DNA from: an uncultured Poribacteria bacterium
GTDB lineage: Bacteria; Poribacteria; WGA-4E; WGA-3G
Assembly: GCA_951828515.1 (NCBI GenBank)
Contig: OX639992.1
Span: forward strand, 1,642,561-1,706,560
Length of the DNA stretch: 64,000 bases
Reading direction: 5' to 3'
Each line of letters begins with the position of its first letter. The stretch's first letter is position 1. The translations under genes and the position numbers were made by a program. The notes under the pieces were generated by a model. That model was given only the letters and a program-made list of their open reading frames with translations. It searched no databases and was not told the DNA's origin. This document shows, piece by piece, positions 25,487 through 35,058 of the stretch.

Positions 25487-25712
25487 TTTCCCCACCTCAG
25501 AGATATAGAGTAAAACCCAACGATACATTTGTAAACGGAACAGAGGAATGGATTTTGCTCTTTCTGCTTTCTGCAAAACAAAATTCGTATAAAATTAGAT
25601 ATTTTTAGTATATTTTTAGTCAAATTATTATTTTTTACAATTTTAATTTGATTTATTTAGCCAAATTATGGTATTATTAAGTTATATTAAAAGACACTAA
25701 ATAAATATATGT

Positions 25713-25844
25713 TAGTAAAACCCATAATTAAGTTTACACTCTGTAATGCGGCGAGGTTAGGGGGAAACGCCCTATCAAAAACACCTCGCCAGCAATGTGG
25801 GTTTTGTGTTTTCAAGAGCGTGCAAGTATTTTCGGGCTTTACTA
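25713..25844 (+). repeat. MITE-1 copy, long form
   Basis: TAGTAAAACCC ... GGGCTTTACTA, 132 bp. Unlike the other copies, the outer TA on each side is missing, so only one TA flanks the inverted repeats. This defines TA as the probable target duplication. Confidence 0.88.
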
Positions 25845-25885
25845 ATAGTTATTTTAAAAATTGACTTAATATCACTCTATTTGAC

Positions 25886-26005
25886 AGGACTTACGCAATT
25901 TTGATCGCCGCCCGCGCCATGAGAAAGGGATCGTATAAAAAACACAGGCGGTCTGTGGCACAACCTAACAGGTTATGCTACAAAAGCGCAGCATGCGTAA
26001 GTCCT
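25886..26005 (+). repeat. MITE-2 copy, 120 bp with unique interior
   Basis: AGGACTTACGCA ... TGCGTAAGTCCT. The interior (GATCGCCGCCCGCGCCATGA and onward) is unlike the other copies in this window. The flanks do not show a clear 5-bp duplication. Confidence 0.75.
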
Positions 26006-26206
26006 ATGATTTACATTTTTGCTGAGATGTCAACTGTGGCGTTTTGTCTCCTATCTGTCTAATCTTTGTCGCGAATCGATAGAGATTGCAAAATATCACA
26101 GTCACTCCTCACACGACAGTATATTACGTTCCATCTTATCTGTTGTGAGATGAGAAACCAACATAATGAACGTTTTTAATTTACAGATATAAGGAGGAAA
26201 TATTGA

Positions 26207-29200
26207 ATGGCGTTAAATAAAATCGGGTTTCGCTTAGCAAGTTTAGTCGTGATGCTGGCACTTGCATTTGTTGCACCTTCCGTTATGGCTGGAGAGTTTG
26301 GGGTGTCGCTGAGTATCCCTGATGTTAGGGACGTTAGTTCTGAAGAGGGCATCCAAGTTATACACCCTTCTGTTTCTGATGACACTACAGACAACCGGTT
26401 CCGAACTACGATATTCGTTAAGACAGATAAGGTTGTTAATTCCCTTCCAAATGATGCAGCCGATGACATATTATCAACAGGTTTGCATTACAAACATTTC
26501 ACCGCAATAGGCTACAATAAGTTTGGTGGCACAACAGTTATAGAGAACACGCAAGGTACAGGCACGGAATCAGGGGCACAAGGTGTCATTCCTGTGTTTG
26601 GAAGCCCCCCTGATGGTAAAAACTTTCAATTCGATTTCTTCTTGACTCGAGATGCGCCGGCTGACATCGAAAGGATCCATATATTCTTAGAGAAGCAGCA
26701 GTTTGAAGTTGCAGACCCAAGAGCAGATCTTAACGATGATGGCACCAGGAAGGCTGATGGTAAGAATGCTGAAGCATCCATAACGATTCATTACGTAGTT
26801 GCAGATGGTTTTTCATCACCAGGCCTCGGTGGAAGCCTTCCGGTTCCTGAAGTGTATTCTATTCGGAGAGCCGCGGATCCGTTGCTCCCTGTTGAAGATG
26901 CGACAGCAGATGTCATCATCCTTCTCAGTGAAAAACCGAAAGCGTTCACGAAGGATCATGTGGATGTCACAAACGCAACATGGGGCGATCCTGTTGCTCT
27001 GGAAGCATCGCCTGAAAAGCCTATAGATGGCCCTAATGGACCCATAAGAGGTAGCAGGCATTCTACGGGACGGGATAAAATGCTGTATCCTTATCTTTTG
27101 ACGATAACGCCGACGTATAAGAATAAGGACGACATCGTCGTAAAAGTCAAAGCGTTTTCGGATCAGGTCTTGCCTTCTACCGCCACCAACGATTATACCC
27201 CTCCCTCAAGGGAAGCGGATTATGTTGAAGGTATGAGCAAACTGACGATCAAGGTTGGCAAAGAGGTACTGCCCGACAAGACTGCGGGTATCCGTATCGC
27301 CATTCCCGAGAAGATCGTCGTTGCGGCATCTGGCTACTTAGTCGTTGCGAAAGATGATGCCGATGGCGACGACAACCATGACAAACGGACGGACTCGACG
27401 CAGATCGAATATGCTGGCGATCCGACGAAGGATCCAGCTGTGACGACGGCGCGTGCGCCGAATCTTCAAACCTACAACATCATCAAGGCGGGTTTACCGA
27501 ACTTAGAGACGTTCCTTGCCAATGGGGGTGTCATTGATGTTGTGAGTCCGCATGCTGGACTGATTATCAGTGAAGTGATGTGGGGTTCAGATGCGAGTCT
27601 GGGTTCAGATCCGGATATTCCAGTGAATCCGACGGACAACCAATGGATTGAGTTGTATAATCCGGGTGCCAAGTATACGACGGTGAAAGAAGATGATGCG
27701 ACGGCAGCACTTGAAGCGACGTATCTTGTCTTCTACCGTCCGAATGAAACGTCACCTGCGAAGACGGCAGCAGTAGCGGCAACGGCGACGACAAAAGCTG
27801 TGCCAGCTGCGTTGCCTGCGGGAGTGACTGACCGTATCGGCACGATAGATGACAAAGGTGGCTATTGGTCGATCGCGGGTAAAGGTCAGAGTGGTCGAAC
27901 GGGTCAAGGCGAATCGGCGGGTGAGTTATTAGCTGTTGTGCCGACGCAACCTGTGGTTTCGATGTATCGCGTGATGGTTCCTTCGACGGCAGCAGGAGCA
28001 GCAGCAGGAGCGATGATGCCTGCGTATGGTAACACATCAGCAGCGTGGATGGCGTCAACACCGCCAGCGGTTAACTTCAGGTCTGGTGCGGTAGGTGTCC
28101 GAATCGGTAGCCCCGGTGCGGGACGTCTTGTCACGGCAGCCGAAACAGCCGCAGCAGAAGCAGCCGCGAAAGCGAAAGCTGACGCAGCCGCCGCAGCCGC
28201 CGCGAAAGCCTCGGATACGTCCGTCTCAATGCCGAAGGTGGGTCAAATCTATATCAGTGAACTTATGGTCGCTGGGGGTGGCACATTGCCACAGTGGATT
28301 GAGATCTCCAACGGTTCGCGGAGTGAACAGGTGAATCTGAGCGGTTGGACGATTACGGTCAATAACGCCGCAGCGGATGCCGATGTCTCCGTGAGTTCGA
28401 TAACGCTGACGATTCCCGAAGGTACGAAGATTGATCCGAGTGGTCAGCACGATACGCCGTCAACGATCCTGGTCGTCACCGAACAGGGACGTAATAACCT
28501 CAGTGGTGCGGATGCCGCCGGTCAGGTGCTGAACCTTTGGGACAGCAATCAGACGGAGTTGATTCTCGGTGGTATCACGAAGCGTCGTTATGCGTTGTTG
28601 AGCGATATGGCGTTCCAGATCACACTCGCACCGCCGGTTCCGATAGTTGTTCCTGCGGCGAAAGCCGCCGCGCCAACGACGGCAGCTGAGATCGCAGCGA
28701 AGCGAGCCGCAGACGCAGCGAAGAAAGTCGCTGATGCGAAAGAAGCCGCCGCTCGCGCAGCCGCAACCGATACCGTGGGGAACCTCGGTGCTGATGGCGC
28801 TGCTGCTTGGGCATTGCCGATGGACGACAGTGGTGCGCGGAGTTCGATTCTCCGTAAACATGTGCAAGTCTCAGTCGGTCCCGCAGAACCCGAAGCCGGC
28901 ACGATGATGGATTCTTGGGGTCTCGCCTCTGATACGAGTTTCGCACAAGTGACGCATATCCGTGCTGCGAGTTACTACGGTGCTGCGAACGATGTTGGCA
29001 CACCCGGCTTCCGTGCGGGTGGTGCGTTGCCTGTTGAACTTTCATATTTCCGTCCTGTGCGTGATAAAATGACTGGCGCAGTGGTGATTACGTGGTCTAC
29101 GCAGTCTGAACTGAACAACGCAGGATTCTTTATCAAGCGTTCACAGCAGAAAGATGGCGAGTTCAAGGTCATCAATGCAGTTATGATCCCAGGCGCAGGA

Positions 29201-29398
29201 ACAACCAGCGAGAAGCAGTTTTATGCTTACACGGATACAACTGCTCAACCGAATGTCGTATACTACTACCAAATTGAAGATGTATCTCTTGATGGAAACC
29301 GTCAGACGCTGACGCGCGGCATCCGCCTGAAAGGGCATGTGAGTGTTGCCGATAAAGCGACGACGACCTGGGGCGACTTGAAGACATCAAATCAATAG
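26207..29398 (+). CDS. Large surface protein with lamin-tail domains and C-terminal TTW tag
   Basis: A 1063-residue secreted protein. A signal peptide of about 28 residues ends VMAG. Two lamin-tail (LTD) domains are visible: IISEVMWG...NQWIELYNPG from about residue 450 and YISELMVAGG...PQWIEISNGS from about 680. Each is linked to alanine-rich, probably helical stretches (about 645-670 and 820-860). An Fn3/T9SS-like beta domain follows (VELSYFRPVRDKMTGAVVITW, about 943 on). The last residues VADKATTTWGDLKTSNQ carry a variant of the TTW tag. AAGGAGGAAAT precedes the ATG. Probably an abundant envelope or extracellular protein, given the multiple terminators after it. Confidence 0.85.
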   Translation: MALNKIGFRLASLVVMLALAFVAPSVMAGEFGVSLSIPDVRDVSSEEGIQVIHPSVSDDTTDNRFRTTIFVKTDKVVNSLPNDAADDILSTGLHYKHFTAIGYNKFGGTTVIENTQGTGTESGAQGVIPVFGSPPDGKNFQFDFFLTRDAPADIERIHIFLEKQQFEVADPRADLNDDGTRKADGKNAEASITIHYVVADGFSSPGLGGSLPVPEVYSIRRAADPLLPVEDATADVIILLSEKPKAFTKDHVDVTNATWGDPVALEASPEKPIDGPNGPIRGSRHSTGRDKMLYPYLLTITPTYKNKDDIVVKVKAFSDQVLPSTATNDYTPPSREADYVEGMSKLTIKVGKEVLPDKTAGIRIAIPEKIVVAASGYLVVAKDDADGDDNHDKRTDSTQIEYAGDPTKDPAVTTARAPNLQTYNIIKAGLPNLETFLANGGVIDVVSPHAGLIISEVMWGSDASLGSDPDIPVNPTDNQWIELYNPGAKYTTVKEDDATAALEATYLVFYRPNETSPAKTAAVAATATTKAVPAALPAGVTDRIGTIDDKGGYWSIAGKGQSGRTGQGESAGELLAVVPTQPVVSMYRVMVPSTAAGAAAGAMMPAYGNTSAAWMASTPPAVNFRSGAVGVRIGSPGAGRLVTAAETAAAEAAAKAKADAAAAAAAKASDTSVSMPKVGQIYISELMVAGGGTLPQWIEISNGSRSEQVNLSGWTITVNNAAADADVSVSSITLTIPEGTKIDPSGQHDTPSTILVVTEQGRNNLSGADAAGQVLNLWDSNQTELILGGITKRRYALLSDMAFQITLAPPVPIVVPAAKAAAPTTAAEIAAKRAADAAKKVADAKEAAARAAATDTVGNLGADGAAAWALPMDDSGARSSILRKHVQVSVGPAEPEAGTMMDSWGLASDTSFAQVTHIRAASYYGAANDVGTPGFRAGGALPVELSYFRPVRDKMTGAVVITWSTQSELNNAGFFIKRSQQKDGEFKVINAVMIPGAGTTSEKQFYAYTDTTAQPNVVYYYQIEDVSLDGNRQTLTRGIRLKGHVSVADKATTTWGDLKTSNQ

Positions 29399-29454
29399 GT
29401 AGTAGCAACATCAAGGTTATTTCAGGGATATTTCTAACTAACCTATCCAAAAGC

Positions 29455-29976
29455 AGAGTGGTGGACTTCGGTTCATCGCTCTGTTGTTTTTTTAATGTAT
29501 GAGTAGCATCGGCGAGGTTAGGAAACCTCGCCTGCGTTGTGGTGGGGTGAAAGAGTGGTGGACTTCGGTTCATCGCTCTGTTGTTTTTTTAATGTATGAG
29601 TAGCATCGGCGAGGTTAGGAAACCTCGCCTGCGTTGTGGTGGGGTGAAAGAGTGGTGGACTTCGGTTCATCGCTCTGTTGTTTTTTTAATGTATGAGTAG
29701 CATCGGCGAGGTTAGGAAACCTCGCCTGCGTTGTGGTGGGGTGAAAGAGTGGTGGACTTCGGTTCATTGCTCTGTTGTTTTTTTAATGTATGAGTAGCAT
29801 CGGCGAGGTTAGGAAACCTCGCCTGCGTTGTGGTGGGGTGAAAGAGTGGTGGACTTCGGTTCATTGCTCTGTTGTTTTTTTAATGTATGAGTAGCATCGG
29901 CGAGGTTAGGAAACCTCGCCTGCGTTGTGGTGGGGTGAAAGAGTGGTGGACTTCGGTTCATCGCTCTGTTGTTTTA
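29455..29976 (+). terminator. Tandem array of six intrinsic terminators, each with a REP palindrome
   Basis: Five full 97-bp units start at 29455, 29552, 29649, 29746 and 29843, with a partial sixth at 29940. Each has a 12-bp stem (AGAGTGGTGGAC / GTTCATCGCTCT with GU pairs) capped by a TTCG tetraloop and followed by GTTGTTTTTTT. This is an intrinsic terminator. It is followed by the palindrome GGCGAGGTTAGGAAACCTCG. Units 4 and 5 have CATTGCTCT instead of CATCGCTCT, which still pairs. The first unit lies 57 bp after the 26207 gene. Confidence 0.9.
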
Positions 29977-30082
29977 TGGCTGTCGGCGGTCAGCCGTCAG
30001 TTTCCATCAGCAAGAGGGTGTAACTTCACCAGGACCCCAGGCCCGGTAGGTGCGGAATGTAATACAAGGAACGGATTTAGTC

Positions 30083-30219
30083 TATAGTAAAACCCATAAT
30101 TAAGTTTACACTCTGTAATGCGGCGAGGTTAGGGGGAAACGCCCTATCAAAAACACCTCGCCAGCAATGTGGGGTTTTGTGTTTTCGAGAGTGTGCAAGT
30201 ATTTTCGGGCTTTACTATA
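30083..30219 (+). repeat. MITE-1 copy, long form, CGAGAGTG variant
   Basis: TATAGTAAAACCC ... GGGCTTTACTATA with the interior insert. It carries the right-half variant GGGGTTTTGTGTTTTCGAGA shared with the copies at 43668 and 44896. The 29977-31046 gap contains no gene; its repeats and promoters are listed separately. Confidence 0.9.
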
Positions 30220-30278
30220 TCCCCAGTCTAAATCCCCCAACCGCGCCATAGGTGTCAATTTAGGGTTTCCAAGGTCCC

Positions 30279-30522
30279 GTAGGTTGGGTAGAGCGGAACC
30301 GAAAAGCGGGTGTGGCGTTCCAAATACGCGTCAAATACACCCTGTCGTCATCTCCACTCAACACCACAGTGAAACCCAACTTCATCGTGCCAGAATCCGG
30401 GAAACTTCGCAACAAAACGTTGGGTTTCACTCGGTCTTTGCGTACATACGATGGTATATGGCACTTGAGGTAACTTTGGGTTGTCAAGATTCCGCTCCTC
30501 AACGCCGTTCAACCCAACCTAC
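30279..30522 (+). repeat. GTAGGTTGGGTAG paired palindromic element
   Basis: A homologue of 12456-12699 with the same length (244 bp), outer inverted repeats and inner GTGAAACCCAAC/GTTGGGTTTCAC pair. It is also preceded by the same CCATAGGTGTCAATTTAG sequence. It lies between two MITE-1 copies of the same orientation. Confidence 0.8.
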
Positions 30523-30536
30523 GGGCAGCACGTTCT

Positions 30537-30672
30537 TATAGTAAAACCCATAATTAAGTTTACACTCTGTAATGCGGCGAGGTTAGGGGGAAACGCCCTA
30601 TCAAAAACACCTCGCCAGCAATGTGGGTTTTGTGTTTTCAAGAGCGTGCAAGTATTTTCGGGCTTTACTATA
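30537..30672 (+). repeat. MITE-1 copy, long form
   Basis: TATAGTAAAACCC ... GGGCTTTACTATA with the interior insert and the CAAGAGCG right-half variant. Confidence 0.9.
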
Positions 30673-30720
30673 AATTGACGGCTATGGAGTGGCATGTGTA
30701 TAGAACGTGTGGAATTTCGC

Positions 30721-30749
30721 TTGACTTATAGAGGGGAAAAGGATAAAAT
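30721..30749 (+). promoter_or_regulatory. Upstream candidate promoter of comM
   Basis: TTGACT (30721-30726), 17-bp spacer, TAAAAT (30744-30749). More than 290 bp before comM, so it would give a long leader containing a REP palindrome. Confidence 0.5.
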
Positions 30750-30809
30750 CAATAGAAGAAACAGCAGGGTCATTTAGTTTTAAGCAATTATGGGAATTTG
30801 GGTGGATCC

Positions 30810-30835
30810 GGTGCGGTTAGGAAACCGCACCTACC
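30810..30835 (+). repeat. REP-like palindrome, GGTGCGGTT type
   Basis: GGTGCGGTTAGGAAACCGCA followed by CCTACC; on the minus strand a GTAG head precedes the palindrome. Confidence 0.75.
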
Positions 30836-30903
30836 GGGCCGGGGTATCCAAAACCCTCCTAAAAATGGAGAACTCAATGCCCCTAAAGAAACAGAGGAAA
30901 GCG

Positions 30904-30933
30904 TTGACCTGTTATCTTCCGTCGTGATATAAT
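30904..30933 (+). promoter_or_regulatory. Proximal promoter of comM
   Basis: TTGACC (30904-30909), 18-bp spacer, TATAAT (30928-30933), about 113 bp before the comM start. Confidence 0.65.
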
Positions 30934-31046
30934 AGTGTCAAACTTTACTGGACGAGATCGAATCTCGTCGCTGTAAAATACACGCTTATAAAACACAATA
31001 TCACAATAGATTCTTAAACTATTGCAAATTGGAAGGAAACACATAT

Positions 31047-32585
31047 ATGCTCGCAACCGTCCTAAGCAGTGCAATGCTGGGAATTGATGCTTATATCGTG
31101 AAAGTTGAGGTAGACGTTGCTGGTGGAATGCCGTCCTTCAGTACCGTCGGCTTACCCGATAATGCTATCAAAGAGAGTCGGGATCGGGTTACCGCCGCCA
31201 TTAAGAACTCCGGTTTCTATTTCCCACCGACCCGAATCACGGCGAATTTAGCACCTGCGGATATCCGAAAAGCGGGATCAGCGTTTGACCTTCCGATCGC
31301 AATCGGAGTCATGGCAGCCACCAATCAGGTGGATCTCGCCAGACTTGAAAGTGCAGTAATTTTGGGCGAACTGGCACTTGACGGAAGCATTCGTGGTATA
31401 CAGGGTGGACTCCCTATCGCCATCGCTGCAAAAGAGAACGGCATCCAGAATATTATCTTACCCGCTGAAAACGCGAGAGAGGCAGCCATCGTGGAAGGTG
31501 TGAATGTCTATCCAGTCGCAAGCTTAACAGAGGCGGCTGCATTCCTCAATTCGGATAAAGAGATCACACCAGAACCACACACGCTTAGCCCTGATGGACA
31601 CCACGAGCATTCTGAAGCACATCTTGACTTACTCGACGTGAAAGGACAAGAACACGTTAAACGCGCCATCGAAGTCGCCGCGGCAGGTGGACATAACCTC
31701 ATCATGATTGGACCGCCGGGTTCTGGAAAGACCATGATAGCGAAACGAATTCCGTCAATTCTACCGAAACTATCTATGGATGAATCCTTAGAAACAACGA
31801 AAATCCAAAGTATTATCGGCATTTTGCCGAGCGATACACCTTTGATCCTGACGCGCCCCTACCGTTCACCACACCACACTATCTCTGACGCAGGTTTAAT
31901 TGGCGGTGGAAAGATACCGCGTCCGGGTGAGGTGAGTCTCGCCCATAACGGTGTACTCTTTTTAGATGAACTCCCCGAATTCCGGCGAAACGTTCTTGAA
32001 GTCATGCGTCAACCGCTCGAAGACCGACAAGTGACCATCTCCCGTGCATCCGCATCCCTCACTTACCCCGCGAACTTCATGCTCGTCGCCGCTATGAACC
32101 CTTGCCCGTGCGGGTTTTTCAGTGACCCGACCAGAGATTGTAAGTGCTCACCCAACCAGATTCAAAACTACGTCTCCCGTATCTCTGGACCCCTTTTAGA
32201 TCGAATTGATATCCAAGTTGAAGTGCCAGCGGTGAAATATGCAGAACTCGCTAATGAAACAACCGGCGAACCTTCGACACACGTCCGAGAACGGGTTGAA
32301 AAGGCACGCCACGTCCAACAGCAACGCTTTGCAGACACGGTAATACACGCCAACGCAAACATGGAATCTAAGCAGATACGCGAATATTGCAAAATTGATT
32401 CCCAAGCACATGAACTCCTCCGGATCGCGATTAACCAATTAGGACTGAGTGCCCGTGCCTACGATCGGATTTTGAAGGTAGCACGCACCATCGCTGACTT
32501 AGAGGGAAACCCGCATATAGAAGCAGTTCATGTCTCTGAAGCCATACAATATCGGAGTCTCGATCGAAGCTTCTGGAAAAAGTAA
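31047..32585 (+). CDS. comM: ComM/YifB-type Mg-chelatase-like AAA+ ATPase
   Basis: A 512-residue AAA+ protein. ComM is a branch-migration helicase used in natural transformation and is widely conserved also in non-competent bacteria. The N-terminal Lon-protease-like domain ([27 protein letters not shown]) is followed by Walker [10 protein letters not shown], Walker [11 protein letters not shown] and the Mg_chelatase C-terminal part. The ATG at 31047 has GGAAGGAAA 8 nt upstream; a TTG 18 bp earlier lies inside that ribosome site and is rejected. An MNPCPCGF...CKC motif hints at a metal site, as in other members. Confidence 0.92.
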   Translation: MLATVLSSAMLGIDAYIVKVEVDVAGGMPSFSTVGLPDNAIKESRDRVTAAIKNSGFYFPPTRITANLAPADIRKAGSAFDLPIAIGVMAATNQVDLARLESAVILGELALDGSIRGIQGGLPIAIAAKENGIQNIILPAENAREAAIVEGVNVYPVASLTEAAAFLNSDKEITPEPHTLSPDGHHEHSEAHLDLLDVKGQEHVKRAIEVAAAGGHNLIMIGPPGSGKTMIAKRIPSILPKLSMDESLETTKIQSIIGILPSDTPLILTRPYRSPHHTISDAGLIGGGKIPRPGEVSLAHNGVLFLDELPEFRRNVLEVMRQPLEDRQVTISRASASLTYPANFMLVAAMNPCPCGFFSDPTRDCKCSPNQIQNYVSRISGPLLDRIDIQVEVPAVKYAELANETTGEPSTHVRERVEKARHVQQQRFADTVIHANANMESKQIREYCKIDSQAHELLRIAINQLGLSARAYDRILKVARTIADLEGNPHIEAVHVSEAIQYRSLDRSFWKK

Positions 32586-32606
32586 TCTTACAAGGTAAAA
32601 TTGAAA

Positions 32607-32689
32607 GCCTGCAACAACGGCGCAGGCGGATTCGAGGAACGCACGTTAATGTTCTAACGTCCGTTGTTCCCCCGCAAGGAAAATTAAAA
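32607..32689 (+). promoter_or_regulatory. Structured repeat leader before the sulfatase gene
   Basis: GCCTGC/GCAGGC forms a hairpin (32607-32627). A second one follows: ACGTTA/TAACGT inside GGAAC/GTTCC. Then comes CCGCAAGGAAAATTAAAAAA. The first hairpin and the last block recur on the minus strand at about 18357-18262 before the SDR gene. The last block alone recurs before the ArsC-like gene and inside the murG N-terminus. Confidence 0.5.
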
Positions 32690-32695
32690 AAGAAA

Positions 32696-34048
32696 ATGCA
32701 ACCTAATTTCATTATCTTCCTAACCGACGACCAAGGATACGGTGATCTATCCTGTATGGGTGCAACCGATTTCAAAACGCCACACCTCGACAGAATGGCG
32801 GCAGAGGGAGCACGCTTCACGGATTGGTACTCAAATTCACCCGTCTGTTCCCCTTCGCGCGCAGCATTACTGACAGGACGATATCCGTGCCATGCCGGGG
32901 TCCGTTCTATTTTATCAGGGCATCGCACGGCTACAGGATTACCGCCTTCGGTTCCTTCGCTTGCAACAGCACTGCAGGAGCGAGGCTATTACACGGCGAT
33001 GTCTGGAAAATGGCATCTCGGACTCGCAGAGGGGTCACGTCCGGAACACCACGGGTTCGATGATTGGTTCGGATTCATGGCAGGGTGCATCGATTTCTTC
33101 TCGCACATCTTCTATTGGGGGTTAGGACAGCCCGGCATCGATCAGACACATGATCTCTGGGAAAACGGCGAAGAGATTTATCGAAATGGTGAATACTTCA
33201 CGGAACTTATCACCGAATACGCTATTAGATATATCCGAAAGTCTGTTGAACTCGGCAAACCCTTTTTCCTCTACGTACCTTACAACGCGCCGCATTATCC
33301 GATGCACGCGCCACAAAAATACGTAGACCGGTTCCCGAATTTGCCGTGGGACAGACAGATTATGGCGGCGATGCTCAGTGCTGTAGACGATAGTGTCGGC
33401 GAAATTTTTGCCGAATTAGAAAGACTTGGACTTGCAGAAAATACTTTCTCCTATTTCCAAAGCGACAACGGTCCCTCGCGCGAAACCCGAAACTGGTTAG
33501 ATGGCACACAGGATCCGTACTACGGCGGCACTGCTGGTAAACTGAAAGGACATAAATTTAGCCTCTATGAAGGTGGCATCCGTTCACCCGGAATCATGAA
33601 CTGGCCCCAGCAAATCCCAGCAGGACAGGTAATCAACGAAATCGGCGCAGCAATGGATGTGTTCCCAACCTTCCTCGCAGCCGCAGGTGGAACCCGTTCC
33701 GAGTACGAACTCGATGGACTCGATGTCCTTCCTATGGTGACAAACGGTGAATCTACACCCCATCGCGAAATCTATTGGGAGATGGGTAAACAGACGGCTG
33801 TGCGTCGTGATAATTGGAAATTGGTGCTTAACGGTCAATTGGTAGAGGGCGCGCCGCCAGAAGACGATGTGCATCTCGCAAATCTCGACACCGACATGGG
33901 TGAAACGCAGAACCTTAAAGATGAACACCCTCAACTCACGACTGAATTGACGGAAGTTGCCCAAACATGGCGCGAAGGCATCGAAACGCACTGGGAAACC
34001 GAATGGGTTAATCCGAACGGAACAACTGGATACATCAAGGGGCGGTAA
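32696..34048 (+). CDS. Type I sulfatase
   Basis: A 450-residue formylglycine-dependent sulfatase. The N-terminal metal site is FLTDDQGYGDLS. The signature VCSPSRAALLTGRYP places the Cys to be converted to formylglycine at residue 51. FSYFQSDNG supplies the second metal/His region. It begins MQPNFIIF without a signal peptide, so cytoplasmic, unless the start is wrong; CAAGGAAAATTAAAAAAGAAA precedes the ATG. The substrate is probably a sulfated glycan or similar. The SUMF1-type proteins in this window lack the cysteines of true activators, so the maturase must be elsewhere. Confidence 0.9.
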   Translation: MQPNFIIFLTDDQGYGDLSCMGATDFKTPHLDRMAAEGARFTDWYSNSPVCSPSRAALLTGRYPCHAGVRSILSGHRTATGLPPSVPSLATALQERGYYTAMSGKWHLGLAEGSRPEHHGFDDWFGFMAGCIDFFSHIFYWGLGQPGIDQTHDLWENGEEIYRNGEYFTELITEYAIRYIRKSVELGKPFFLYVPYNAPHYPMHAPQKYVDRFPNLPWDRQIMAAMLSAVDDSVGEIFAELERLGLAENTFSYFQSDNGPSRETRNWLDGTQDPYYGGTAGKLKGHKFSLYEGGIRSPGIMNWPQQIPAGQVINEIGAAMDVFPTFLAAAGGTRSEYELDGLDVLPMVTNGESTPHREIYWEMGKQTAVRRDNWKLVLNGQLVEGAPPEDDVHLANLDTDMGETQNLKDEHPQLTTELTEVAQTWREGIETHWETEWVNPNGTTGYIKGR

Positions 34049-34049
34049 C

Positions 34050-34793
34050 ATGCTAACCGACATCCAAGATGCTTACGGGCACCTCCTGTCAGATTATCAT
34101 AACGGTCGAAAGAACGTCGAAGTTGTGGAGAGAGAAGACGGATTCATTGATGTAAGTCGCCTGGGACCTTTCAACTATTTCGCTGAATACAAGGACTGGG
34201 CTGAACACCAACAACTGGCAATAGCACACGCTACAGGACGGGTCTTGGATATCGGCTGTGGGGCAGGGCGGCACTGTCTTTATCTTCAAGAAAACGGACA
34301 TGATGTCTTAGGAACGGATATCTCATCGTTAGCCATCCAGACCTGTCAAAACCGTGGGCTTAAAAATGCACTTGTCACACCCGTCACACAGTTGAGTTCC
34401 AAAATTGGCACTTTTGACACAATTCTCATGATGGGACACAATTTTGGACTCGTCGGAAACTACAAAAGAGCGAAGTGGCTATTGAGGCGCTTCGCTGCCA
34501 TGACAACAGATACCGCAAAAATTATCGCTGAAACAATGGATCCTTACGAAACGACAGACCCAGGTCATCTCGCCTACCATCAATTCAATAGGGATAGAGG
34601 ACGGATGAGCGGGCAGTTGAAACTACGAATCCGATACAGACAATATGCGACACCATGGTTCGATTACCTATTTGCTTCAAAGGCGGAGATAGAGGACATC
34701 CTTGACGGGACAACATGGCGGACTGAACGCTATATCAACGCAACCGATACACCGACTTATGTCGCAATTTTATCCAAAAGTATGCATTCCTGA
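34050..34793 (+). CDS. Class I SAM-dependent methyltransferase
   Basis: A 247-residue cytoplasmic methylase. The SAM loop RVLDIGCGAGRHCLYLQENG is at about residues 65-84, followed by DVLGTDIS (acidic ribose contact). An aromatic-rich C-terminal part (PWFDYLFASKAEIEDIL) follows. It starts one base after the sulfatase stop, with GGGGCGG as ribosome site. The two genes are therefore probably one transcript. The substrate is not predictable. The longer open frame upstream overlaps the sulfatase and is not the likely start. Confidence 0.85.
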   Translation: MLTDIQDAYGHLLSDYHNGRKNVEVVEREDGFIDVSRLGPFNYFAEYKDWAEHQQLAIAHATGRVLDIGCGAGRHCLYLQENGHDVLGTDISSLAIQTCQNRGLKNALVTPVTQLSSKIGTFDTILMMGHNFGLVGNYKRAKWLLRRFAAMTTDTAKIIAETMDPYETTDPGHLAYHQFNRDRGRMSGQLKLRIRYRQYATPWFDYLFASKAEIEDILDGTTWRTERYINATDTPTYVAILSKSMHS

Positions 34794-34798
34794 TTATC

Positions 34799-34950
34799 AG
34801 GACTTACGCAAAATTGGTTTTCATGCCAAAATTGAGGGGATATTCCCGAAGAAAGCGCAATAATGCACGTCGCATTTGGGTGAGTACACCGCAGAATTGC
34901 GCTACTACGAACCAAAGACCGCACGAAAACGGGTCAACTGCGTAAGTCCT
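34799..34950 (+). repeat. MITE-2 copy, 152-bp type
   Basis: AGGACTTACGCA ... TGCGTAAGTCCT, flanked by the 5-bp direct repeat ATTAT. It is about 95 percent identical by eye to the copy at 52518. It starts 5 bp after the methyltransferase stop. The remaining bases to 35058 include a degenerate GGTGAGGC...CTCGCC palindrome only. Confidence 0.9.
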
Positions 34951-35058
34951 AATTATAATAGCATCGGTAAACGCGTCGCTGGTGAGGCAGGAAATCTCGC
35001 CCGTCAAGAACATCTTTGTTAATGAGATTGGAAGCCTCGCCGAAAGACGAGATATGTC

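Noticed and set aside
27567..29045. Several 70-165-codon minus-strand frames opposite the large surface protein
   Set aside because: They are low-complexity antisense shadows of alanine/glycine-rich codons on the + strand.
29455..29976. CRISPR array or VNTR coding repeat
   Set aside because: The 97-bp units are identical throughout, without spacers, and no frame runs through them. The terminator hairpin explains the structure.
30167..30541. 124-codon frame across MITE and REP sequence
   Set aside because: It is composed entirely of two repeat elements.
32696..34048. Sulfatase as target of the SUMF1 proteins in the window
   Set aside because: The SUMF1-type domains lack the FGE cysteines and are exported, while the sulfatase shows no signal peptide.
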